Source: Sulfurovum sp. (GTDB lineage: Bacteria; Campylobacterota; Campylobacteria; Campylobacterales; Sulfurovaceae). Taken from it: a DNA stretch of 8,824 nt. The stretch spans positions 1-8,824 of the forward strand of contig JALSTF010000208.1 in NCBI GenBank assembly GCA_026983895.1. The letters are read 5' to 3'. Positions 1 through 5,178 of this stretch are shown one piece after another (the stretch's first letter is position 1; each line of letters begins with the position of its first letter). The notes under the pieces are model-generated. The model was not told the origin of the DNA. It was given only the letters and a program-made list of their open reading frames with translations, and made no database searches. The position numbers and the translations under genes were made by a program.

Positions 1-941
1 TGGCAGATGAACTGGGCGTTGAACTTCCGACACCGACCCCAACACCGCCAGATAACCATGCTCCGGTAGCCAATGCGGGAGAGGATCAGACCAATGTAAG
101 CATCGGTGCGGCAGTGACCCTTGACGGTTCGGGAAGTACGGACCCAGATGGTGATGCACTGACCTACCAGTGGACAATGACCGTCAAACCGGCAGGAAGC
201 ACAGCGGTTCTTTCAGATGCAGCGGACAAACATCCGACCTTCACAGCTGACAGGGCAGGGACCTATACCATCTCCCTTGTGGTCAATGACGGGAAGCTTG
301 ACAGTGCAGAGGACAGTGTACATATTACGACCAAAACAGCAACCCCGCCGCCGCCGAGCAATCATGCGCCTGTGGCTGATGCGGGAGTAGATCAAAATGG
401 GATTACCATCAATGAAAATGTCCAGCTTGATGGTTCTGGCAGTTCAGATCCTGACGGAGATGATCTGACATATGTATGGAGTGTAGTCTCCAAGCCCTCC
501 TCGGATGCGAATGTAACACTTTCTGACCCAACAGATAAAAAACCGACGTTTAGTGCAGATGCAGCAGGAACCTATACAATATCATTAATTGTGAATGATG
601 GTGAGTTTGATAGTACACCAGATAATATTCAGATTAGTATAAATCATGCGCCTGTAGCAGACGCAAGAGCAGATAAATATGCTATGGACATACATGATTC
701 TGCAGCACTGACTGCATCGTATAGTACAGATGCCGATGGAGATAGTTTGTCTTATCAATGGACGGTTACAGCACAACCTCAAGGAAGCAATGCAACTTTA
801 TCTGACCCTACATCGGAAAATACAGATCTAGAAGTGAACAAGGAGGGAACATATGAGATCATGCTGGTTGTGAATGATGGCATAGAAGATAGTGAGCCAT
901 ACAATATATCAATAGATGCATTTGAAATTCCAATGCCCTGA
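1..941 (+). CDS. PKD/Ig-like repeat surface or secreted protein (3' part only)
   Basis: The frame is open from base 3 with no start in view, so the gene begins upstream of the window; a GTG at 114 lies inside the first domain and is not a believable start. The visible ~312 residues hold a Pro/Thr linker (PTPTPTPP) and three tandem beta-sandwich domains of the PKD/REJ (KIAA0319-like) kind. Each opens with NHAPVA and carries a DPDGD or DADGD acidic loop, a YQW or YVW core Trp, a GTY(T/E)I strand and a closing VNDG. Such domains are extracellular adhesion or spacer modules, often calcium-stabilised. The protein stops directly after the third domain (EIPMP), with no sorting signal, autotransporter barrel or membrane anchor at the C terminus, so any anchor or catalytic domain must be N-terminal. 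Domain 3 is the most diverged: DGSGS has become TASYS. Overall function is unknown. Confidence 0.85.
   Translation, partial: ADELGVELPTPTPTPPDNHAPVANAGEDQTNVSIGAAVTLDGSGSTDPDGDALTYQWTMTVKPAGSTAVLSDAADKHPTFTADRAGTYTISLVVNDGKLDSAEDSVHITTKTATPPPPSNHAPVADAGVDQNGITINENVQLDGSGSSDPDGDDLTYVWSVVSKPSSDANVTLSDPTDKKPTFSADAAGTYTISLIVNDGEFDSTPDNIQISINHAPVADARADKYAMDIHDSAALTASYSTDADGDSLSYQWTVTAQPQGSNATLSDPTSENTDLEVNKEGTYEIMLVVNDGIEDSEPYNISIDAFEIPMP
54..922 (+). repeat. Three tandem PKD-coding repeats
   Basis: Repeat units start at 54, 360 and 642, each at an Asn-His-Ala-Pro-Val-Ala codon run, giving unit lengths of about 306, 282 and 300 bp. Units 1 and 2 are joined by Pro-rich linkers; the linker before unit 3 is missing. 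Protein similarity is clear, while DNA composition shifts from GC-rich in unit 1 to visibly AT-rich in late unit 2 and unit 3. Confidence 0.8.
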
Positions 942-998
942 CTAGAACAAGGATTAAAGTCCTATAAACAGCCACTTGGTTTAGTGGTGGTCTTAACT

Positions 999-1023
999 CG
1001 TTCCTACGCTGAGCGTGGGAACG
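999..1023. repeat. REP-like 25-bp palindrome
   Basis: Arms CGTTCC-T-ACGCT and AGCGT-G-GGAACG surround a single G. Every position pairs, with one T-G wobble at 1005/1017, giving a near-perfect 12-bp inverted repeat. From memory it resembles the CGTTCCCACGC...GCGTGGGAACG family of short palindromes scattered in many proteobacterial genomes. A smaller stem (CCACT 972-976 with AGTGG 983-987) lies just upstream. There is no T-tract, so it is not a classic intrinsic terminator, although RNA from the PKD gene would fold here. Nothing else in 942-1082 looks functional. Confidence 0.7.
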
Positions 1024-1082
1024 CAAATATCAGACAGCATACACACTTTGTCCTACCCCATTAACCTCCCAAACACATTTTA

Positions 1083-1130
1083 TGCTACAATACTCTCTAT
1101 TTAACAGCCGTATCGGGCTTTGAAGGGAAG
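1083..1130 (+). promoter_or_regulatory. Possible promoter and RBS for the exported protein gene
   Basis: TGCTACAAT at 1083-1091 fits an extended -10 box (TGn plus TACAAT). No convincing -35 is visible, which is usual for sigma-70 promoters in Campylobacterota. A purine-rich SD, AAGGGAAG at 1123-1130, sits two bases before the ATG at 1133, with AGGGA well spaced. The RBS is the stronger part of this call. Confidence 0.4.
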
Positions 1131-1132
1131 TC

Positions 1133-2176
1133 ATGTCTACATTTTTAAAGATCGGAACAGGTACTCTGCTTTTCTTTGCGGGGAGCCTTTTGCTTTGTGC
1201 AGCCCAGACCCCCACGCAGGAGTACAAACTCAAATCCGGGAAGATCGTTTACAGTATTCATGGCGGCGGAGTGTTGGCGCCGGATCTTAATTTGACGATC
1301 GTAGGTGAGGGAGTGCTTCGCTTTCGTGACTGGGGGAAGAGGGCGCTGGTGGAAGAAGAGGTTGAAGAGAGTACTTCCGGGGCTTTGCGCAATACAGAAA
1401 AGTTCTCCACCTGTGTGAAATATGATGAAAAGCAGGAGTTCAATGTCGATTATGACAAAGAAGTGATCCGTGAAAGGGCACTTCCCAAAGGCAGAGGATT
1501 GCTGAATATGAAAGAAGGGATGCGTAAAGACGGTAAAGATATGATAGCCGGGAAACGCTGTGATGTCTGGACAAAAAAAGGGGTACGCATCTGCCTGTAT
1601 AAAGGCATCCCCCTGCTTATTGAGAAAGAACTCTTCGGGATATCCTATGAAAAGAAAGCGCTTGCCGTTGAGGAAAACATTGATATCAGTACGGAAGAAT
1701 GCAATATCCCCAATTTCCCTACGCAGAAGATCGCACTTTTCAAAACAAGCATCAAACAGAAAAAAGGCCCTGAAGAGATCTCAAAATATCTGAGTGAAAT
1801 GCTGCATGAGATAGACCAGAAGCAGGGGATCCGAGTGAAAAAACTGAAACGACAGTATCTCAACAGGCTGGGAGCACATATCTTCGAGAGACAGAAAACC
1901 CTGCTGCCTGAAATGCTTGAGAGCATGAAGCGTGCACGTGAATGCCTGCAGGCATCTGATGATAAGCTCGAAGCCAATGATTGCATCGACGAGATCAACG
2001 ACTTTAAATCCAAAATGGTCAAAGAGGATGAGAATGATATCGATACCTGGGACAGCAAAGCCAAAAACCGCATACTCGATGAGTTCGATGAGAATATCGA
2101 AGCACTTGATGCGAAAATGCCATGTATCCGTGCAGCCAAAAATATCAGTGACCTTTCAGGCTGTATGCGAAAGTGA
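1133..2176 (+). CDS. Exported cysteine-rich protein, DUF4412/LolA-like N-terminal domain
   Basis: The 347-aa protein starts at ATG with a good SD. Residues 1-25 form a signal peptide: short charged end, hydrophobic core 10-21, then CAAQ. C22 is preceded by LLL, a poor lipobox, so signal peptidase I is more likely than lipidation. Residues ~35-195 look like a beta-rich domain with the pattern GK-x-M/I-AGKRCDVW ... ICLYKGIPLLIE, reminiscent of DUF4412/LolA-type periplasmic domains; this assignment is from memory and tentative. Residues ~200-347 are highly charged and helical, probably helical hairpins. The mature part has eight cysteines (94, 143, 154, 190, 271, 284, 331, 344). Two C-x12-C pairs (271/284 and 331/344) suggest disulfide-pinned helical hairpins. 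Its stop overlaps the radical SAM start by 4 bp (GTGA), so the two are probably co-translated. Function is unknown. Confidence 0.85.
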   Translation: MSTFLKIGTGTLLFFAGSLLLCAAQTPTQEYKLKSGKIVYSIHGGGVLAPDLNLTIVGEGVLRFRDWGKRALVEEEVEESTSGALRNTEKFSTCVKYDEKQEFNVDYDKEVIRERALPKGRGLLNMKEGMRKDGKDMIAGKRCDVWTKKGVRICLYKGIPLLIEKELFGISYEKKALAVEENIDISTEECNIPNFPTQKIALFKTSIKQKKGPEEISKYLSEMLHEIDQKQGIRVKKLKRQYLNRLGAHIFERQKTLLPEMLESMKRARECLQASDDKLEANDCIDEINDFKSKMVKEDENDIDTWDSKAKNRILDEFDENIEALDAKMPCIRAAKNISDLSGCMRK

Positions 2177-3039
2177 AGTTTTATAGAGTTTATGTAGAGA
2201 TCACCAATGTCTGCGGTCTCAGCTGTTCTTTTTGTCCCACGAAAGCACTGCCTTCCAGACAAATGGACCTTCCGTTCTTCAACGCTGTGATAGAGCAGCT
2301 CAAACCGTACACCAGAGAGATCGCCTGTCATGTGGTGGGTGATCCGCTGACACTCGCGAACCTTTCAAAGTATCTCGATATTATCCATCAGCATGGTATG
2401 AAAGCGATGCTGACGACGAGCGGCTATTTTCTGAAAAAACAGCGTTATGAGACGCTCTTTCATCCTGCGGTAAAACAGATAAACATATCATTGAACAGTT
2501 ACAATAAAAATGATACAGCGCTGAGTTTCAAGCAGTACATATCGCCTGTTCTTGACCTCTGCCATGCAAAACTTGAAAAAGATGTAGATCTGTTCATCAA
2601 CCTGCGTGTTTGGAATTTTGATGAAATGATGAGTGAAAGGGATTTCAATGAAACCCTCTTTGCAACACTTTCCGAAGCATTCGGAACGATACTCGATCTG
2701 GATGAGATCTACCGGGATAGGCCGAAGTCCATACGCCTGGCAAACAAGATACGGGTACATTTCGATAATTATTTCGAATGGCCCTCGCTGAACAACACTG
2801 TGTACGGAGACGGGACCTGTCAGGGTTTAAGCTCTCACATCGCCATACTTGCAAGCGGAAAAGTAGTACCGTGCTGCCTGGACTGTGACGGGGTCATAGA
2901 ACTGGGGGACATGAAAGAAGAGAGGTTGGAGATGATACTTTCAAACAACAGGACACAGACTATGCTGCAAGGGTTCAGGGAGGGCAAAGCCGTCGAAGAG
3001 CTTTGTCAAAAATGCAGTTATAAAACGAGGTTCAACTAA
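2173..3039 (+). CDS. Radical SAM/SPASM domain protein
   Basis: The 288-aa protein begins at GTG inside the upstream stop codon. No strong SD is visible, consistent with translational coupling, and the N terminus (MKFYRVYVEITNVCG) fits the usual first strand of the radical SAM barrel. C14-x3-C18-x2-C21 (NVCGLSCSFC) is the SAM-binding [4Fe-4S] motif. The C terminus carries a compact SPASM-like cluster set: C216, then GKVVPCC (C234, C235), C238 and LCQKC (C278, C281), the pattern that holds auxiliary Fe-S clusters in peptide-modifying enzymes such as anSMEs and other maturases. The middle barrel (~40-200) is shorter than in many SPASM enzymes. The substrate is unknown. The only linked partner is the exported Cys-rich protein, and no small precursor peptide is visible nearby. 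The protein is cytoplasmic. The 3' end of this gene recurs in decayed form at 3133-3169. Confidence 0.9.
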   Translation: MKFYRVYVEITNVCGLSCSFCPTKALPSRQMDLPFFNAVIEQLKPYTREIACHVVGDPLTLANLSKYLDIIHQHGMKAMLTTSGYFLKKQRYETLFHPAVKQINISLNSYNKNDTALSFKQYISPVLDLCHAKLEKDVDLFINLRVWNFDEMMSERDFNETLFATLSEAFGTILDLDEIYRDRPKSIRLANKIRVHFDNYFEWPSLNNTVYGDGTCQGLSSHIAILASGKVVPCCLDCDGVIELGDMKEERLEMILSNNRTQTMLQGFREGKAVEELCQKCSYKTRFN

Positions 3040-3128
3040 GAACGCAACCAGTTGCGTGAGCCGACTGCTGAAGTCAACTCAGCGTTAGCGCAGCTGGATG
3101 GGCTTTGCCCATTCGGTGTCCCGATATA
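3040..3128. repeat. Hairpin-rich structured spacer
   Basis: Three inverted repeats lie in 89 bp: ACGCAAC/GTTGCGT (3042-3048/3051-3057), GCTGA/TCAGC (3067-3071/3079-3083), and a 10-bp stem, 3094-3103 with 3107-3116, built on ATGGGC-TTT-GCCCAT with two wobbles. No T-tract follows, so it is not a standard terminator, though it lies between convergent genes where termination is expected. It does not fold as a tRNA. It could be a REP/BIME-type repeat or the remnant of an insertion. Confidence 0.55.
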
Positions 3129-3132
3129 TGGA

Positions 3133-3169
3133 AGCTTTGCCGAAAGTGCAGTTATAAAAGAGGTTTAAC
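3133..3169 (+). pseudogene. Decayed copy of the radical SAM gene 3' end
   Basis: Bases 3133-3169 align with 2999-3036, the codons for LCQKCSYKTRFN: 33 of 38 positions are identical, including a 13-bp exact run, TGCAGTTATAAAA. The differences are four transitions and one 1-bp deletion. The copy has no start and cannot encode a functional enzyme. Its last bases overlap the stop codon of the convergent SYLF gene. It is either the remnant of a tandem paralogue or a local duplication around the structured spacer. Confidence 0.65.
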
Positions 3170-3725
3170 GCTTGATCTTGGTGAATTTTGTCCCTTCAAG
3201 GCTGAGATTGTACATCAGACCCTTTTCTCCAAACACGAAACCATAAATAGGGTTTTTATAAGAGATCGTACTGATATCTGTTCCCGCACCCCATTTGGCT
3301 ACAGTGATGGCACCGTCAACACCGGCTTCCCAGCCGTTGCTTCGGATGAACTTGTCCAGTGCATCCTGTGAAACAAATGCGATAATGTAGGAAGCTTTTT
3401 GCACGCCCATCTGAAAACCTACGGATCCTGCTGCGATACTGTAATAGGCAACACTTTTCCCATTGACCCTCAGTACGCCTTCACCATATTTCCCTCCGAC
3501 CACGAAACCGGCTTTGACGACCGAAGGAAAGACAAGGTATCCTTTGACTTTTGAGAGGAAGGCTTCTCCTCCTTTTACGTCTTTATAGAAAAGCTGGATG
3601 GCTGCATTTGCATTGGCATCGATGATCTCTGCAGGCTCATCCACGAAGTCAGCGAAAGAGAAAGAAGAGAAGATCAGGAGAAATACTGTTATCAGAGAAA
3701 AGTGCCTCAAAGTGTTTTTTTGCAT
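3165..3725 (-). CDS. Exported SYLF/Ysc84-domain lipid-binding protein
   Basis: The 186-aa protein starts at ATG with an SD (AAAGGA) about 8 nt upstream on the minus strand. Residues 1-25 are a clear signal peptide ending SFA|DFVDE, so the product is periplasmic or envelope-associated. The rest is a full SYLF (DUF500/Ysc84) domain: an AIQLF helix near 42-46, GYLVFPSVVKAGFVVGGKYG at 62-81, a SIAAGSVGFQMG strand pair at 96-107, and a closing FGEKGLMYNLSLEG segment near 165-178. Eukaryotic SYLF proteins bind phosphoinositides and actin; bacterial ones are small exported proteins presumed to bind lipid. The length is normal for the family. It is divergent from the HTH gene and convergent with the radical SAM gene. 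Its exact role is unknown. Confidence 0.92.
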   Translation of the reverse strand: MQKNTLRHFSLITVFLLIFSSFSFADFVDEPAEIIDANANAAIQLFYKDVKGGEAFLSKVKGYLVFPSVVKAGFVVGGKYGEGVLRVNGKSVAYYSIAAGSVGFQMGVQKASYIIAFVSQDALDKFIRSNGWEAGVDGAITVAKWGAGTDISTISYKNPIYGFVFGEKGLMYNLSLEGTKFTKIKR

Positions 3726-3738
3726 TGTGCTATCCTTT

Positions 3739-3770
3739 TTTAGGGCACCTATGATTAAAGGTGCCCTTTA
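3739..3770. repeat. Palindromic unit 1 (TTTA-GGGCACCT/AGGTGCCC-TTTA)
   Basis: GGGCACCT (3743-3750) and AGGTGCCC (3759-3766) form a perfect 8-bp stem around an 8-nt loop, and TTTA borders both sides (3739-3742 and 3767-3770). On the minus strand it lies in the leader of the SYLF gene, ending 17 nt before the ATG and followed by TAAAAAAGGA, which contains the RBS. Confidence 0.75.
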
Positions 3771-3782
3771 TTCGTTTTGAAG

Positions 3783-3791
3783 ATTATATCA
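3783..3791 (-). promoter_or_regulatory. Probable extended -10 promoter of the SYLF gene
   Basis: On the minus strand the sequence reads TGATATAAT, a perfect TGn-TATAAT extended -10. No -35 consensus is seen upstream, as expected in Campylobacterota. Transcription would begin near 3776, placing palindromic unit 1 inside the 5' leader. Confidence 0.5.
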
Positions 3792-3819
3792 AAATAGTGT
3801 AAACTAACCGTGAATATTA

Positions 3820-3882
3820 TTTAGGGCACCTCTAAAAATAGGTGATACTCACAACATTACCCATTATTAGAGGTGCCCTTTA
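3820..3882. repeat. Palindromic unit 2, 63-bp long hairpin
   Basis: Bases 3823-3846 pair with 3856-3879: a perfect outer 13-bp stem (AGGGCACCTCTAA/TTAGAGGTGCCCT), then a near-continuous inner stem with two mismatches and one wobble, closed by a 9-nt loop. TTTA borders both sides (3820-3823 and 3879-3882), as in unit 1. It lies 16 nt upstream of the ATG at 3895. It could be a small palindromic mobile element (MITE-like) or a 5' leader regulator. Confidence 0.75.
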
Positions 3883-3889
3883 AAAAGGG
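3876..3889 (+). promoter_or_regulatory. RBS of the HTH gene, with an alternative occluding hairpin
   Basis: The SD AAGGGA (3885-3890) precedes ATG 3895 by a short, normal spacer. CCCTTT (3876-3881) can pair with AAAGGG (3884-3889), hiding the SD, but those CCC bases are also part of the unit 2 stem. The two folds exclude each other, so unit 2 folding would leave the SD free. Confidence 0.4.
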
Positions 3890-3894
3890 AAGCT

Positions 3895-4191
3895 ATGGGA
3901 AAAATGACGCTGAAAAGCTATGCAGTGAAGCACAAAATGAGCATGTTCCAGGTCGTTAAGCTGGTCAAAAGCGGCAAAGTCAAGAGCGAGACGGTGGAGG
4001 AACACGGGAAAAATGTAGTGTATATTCTTGAAGAAGAGCAGAAAACGGCCCCAGTCGCAAATGCTACAGTCACAACAGAGCAAAACGGAAATGTGTCGGA
4101 AAGCAAAGGGCTTCTGCGTCGTGTCGACATACTGGAAGATGAGGTCAGAACACTTCGTCTGGAAATAGATGCATTGAAGAGGCTTTTGTGA
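3895..4191 (+). CDS. Small HTH-like protein with C-terminal leucine zipper
   Basis: The 98-aa protein starts at the ATG with SD AAGGGA; a second ATG at 3904 is possible but more poorly spaced. Residues ~4-45 (SYAVKHKMSMFQVVKLVKSG, then KVVYIL-type wing residues) look like an excisionase/MerR-type winged helix, giving probable DNA binding. Residues 46-72 are a polar linker. Residues 73-98 form a clean coiled coil with heptad core positions V77, L80, V84, L87, I91, L94 and L98, so the protein is likely dimeric. The stop overlaps the amidohydrolase start by 4 bp (GTGA), indicating co-expression. It could regulate its own operon or the divergent SYLF gene; it could also be a scaffold rather than a regulator. 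No named family is recognised with confidence. Confidence 0.8.
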   Translation: MGKMTLKSYAVKHKMSMFQVVKLVKSGKVKSETVEEHGKNVVYILEEEQKTAPVANATVTTEQNGNVSESKGLLRRVDILEDEVRTLRLEIDALKRLL

Positions 4192-5114
4192 AAAAAGTCG
4201 CCTACATTACGGATCCGATCTATCTGGCGCACGATACAGGGCCAGGACATCCGGAATCCAAGTTCCGTCTTGAAGCGATTGAAGAGGCGATCGCACCGTT
4301 GAAAAAGGAACTGATGGTCCTTGCACCGCTGGCTGTATCGAGGCAAATGCTTGAGCGGGTCCATGCTCCGGAGCAGATCGAAACAGTGGTTGAAGCCTCT
4401 CTGGCACATCGCGCCATCGACAGCGATACGGTATGCAGTGAGTATTCCTACCAGGCTGCTGTGGCTGCCGCAGGTGCAGGGGTGGCAGCGGTGGATGGGT
4501 TAAAAGCCGGAAAGTTCGAGAGGGCTTTCTGTGCAGTGCGCCCTCCCGGACATCATGCTACACCTGTACGCTCCATGGGGTTCTGTCTTTTCAATAACAT
4601 TGCCCTCACGGCCAGGTATGCACAGGAACAGGGCTACAGGAAAGTGATGATCATTGACTTTGATGTACACCACGGCAACGGTACGCAGGATACTTTCTAT
4701 AAGGATGATACCGTATTTTACTTTTCTTCCCATCAAGCCTTTGCCTACCCGGGAACGGGAATGGAAAATGAAACAGGCAGAGGGAAAGGCGAAGGGTATA
4801 CTTCCAATCATCCTGTCATGCCTGACAGTGGAGATGAAGAGGTTCTGGATATTTATGAGAATGATCTGAAGCCCTGTGTCGAACACTTCGATCCCGATAT
4901 TATGCTGGTATCGGCAGGGTATGACCTGCATGAAAGTGATCCTCTTGCGCAGCTCAATGTCACAACAGAAGGCATACGCAGGATCGTACGATGTATCCTG
5001 AAAAGCGCCGGGGTACCCTGTCTCTTTTTTCTTGAAGGGGGTTATGATGTGAATGCCTTGGGAAAGAATGTGAAGGTTACCCTTGAAGAGATGTTAAGTA
5101 TGGGTACAGTGTGA
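4188..5114 (+). CDS. Histone deacetylase family zinc amidohydrolase
   Basis: The 308-aa protein has the normal length for bacterial class II HDAC-like enzymes (AcuC, HdaH, acetylpolyamine amidohydrolase group). GTG start, with SD AAGAGG at 4177-4182, overlaps the upstream stop. Key residues are complete: HPESKFRLEAI at 21-31, RPPGHH with catalytic H122/H123, GFCLFNN at 131-137, zinc ligands D159 and H161 in DFDVHHGNG with D157 in the charge relay, third zinc ligand D246 in SAGYDLH, and the transition-state tyrosine Y286 in EGGYD. It should remove an acetyl or acyl group from a lysine side chain, a polyamine or a small amide in the cytoplasm. The substrate cannot be told from sequence. Its only close partner is the HTH/zipper protein; no acetyl-CoA synthetase or acetyltransferase lies in the window. 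Confidence 0.95.
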   Translation: MKKVAYITDPIYLAHDTGPGHPESKFRLEAIEEAIAPLKKELMVLAPLAVSRQMLERVHAPEQIETVVEASLAHRAIDSDTVCSEYSYQAAVAAAGAGVAAVDGLKAGKFERAFCAVRPPGHHATPVRSMGFCLFNNIALTARYAQEQGYRKVMIIDFDVHHGNGTQDTFYKDDTVFYFSSHQAFAYPGTGMENETGRGKGEGYTSNHPVMPDSGDEEVLDIYENDLKPCVEHFDPDIMLVSAGYDLHESDPLAQLNVTTEGIRRIVRCILKSAGVPCLFFLEGGYDVNALGKNVKVTLEEMLSMGTV

Positions 5115-5120
5115 TATAAT
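5112..5120 (+). promoter_or_regulatory. Extended -10 promoter for the RND genes, overlapping a stop codon
   Basis: TGATATAAT is a perfect TGn-TATAAT, in which the TG belongs to the TGA stop of the amidohydrolase gene. Transcription would start near 5127, leaving a ~52-nt AT-rich leader. A second TATAAT at 5167-5172 lies 6 nt before the start codon and has no TG extension. Confidence 0.5.
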
Positions 5121-5126
5121 TTATTC

Positions 5127-5144
5127 AATTTAATAAATTAAATT
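5127..5144. promoter_or_regulatory. AT-rich palindrome A in the RND leader
   Basis: AATTTAAT and ATTAAATT form perfect 8-bp arms around a 2-bp centre, starting at the predicted transcription start. It could be an operator for a dimeric repressor; AT-richness makes chance possible. Confidence 0.4.
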
Positions 5145-5159
5145 TATACTTATCAATTA

Positions 5160-5178
5160 AAATAGATATAATCTATTT
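5160..5178. promoter_or_regulatory. Palindrome B abutting the RND start codon
   Basis: AAATAGAT-ATA-ATCTATTT has perfect 8-bp arms with a 3-bp centre, ending at the base before ATG 5179 and covering the second TATAAT. It occupies the place where a Shine-Dalgarno should be, and no SD is present. Palindromes A and B are centred about 33-34 bp apart, roughly three helical turns. Confidence 0.5.

Noticed and set aside
1645..2331. Long minus-strand open frame of 228 codons
   Set aside because: Antisense shadow of the exported protein and radical SAM genes; Ser/Phe-rich composition with no domain pattern or RBS.
3050..3125. tRNA-like string (TTAGCGCAGCTGGATGG)
   Set aside because: No acceptor stem, anticodon arm or T-loop (GGTTCGA) can be placed around it.
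3040..3168. A frame that stays open for ~43 codons directly after the radical SAM stop codon, in phase with it
   Set aside because: A stop-codon readthrough extension is possible, but 43 open codons in a non-AT-rich spacer is easily chance, and the SPASM domain is already complete before the stop.
3105..3371. Plus-strand open frame containing a KLCRKCSYK stretch
   Set aside because: The similarity to the radical SAM C terminus comes from the duplicated 38 bp; the rest is antisense to the well-supported SYLF gene.
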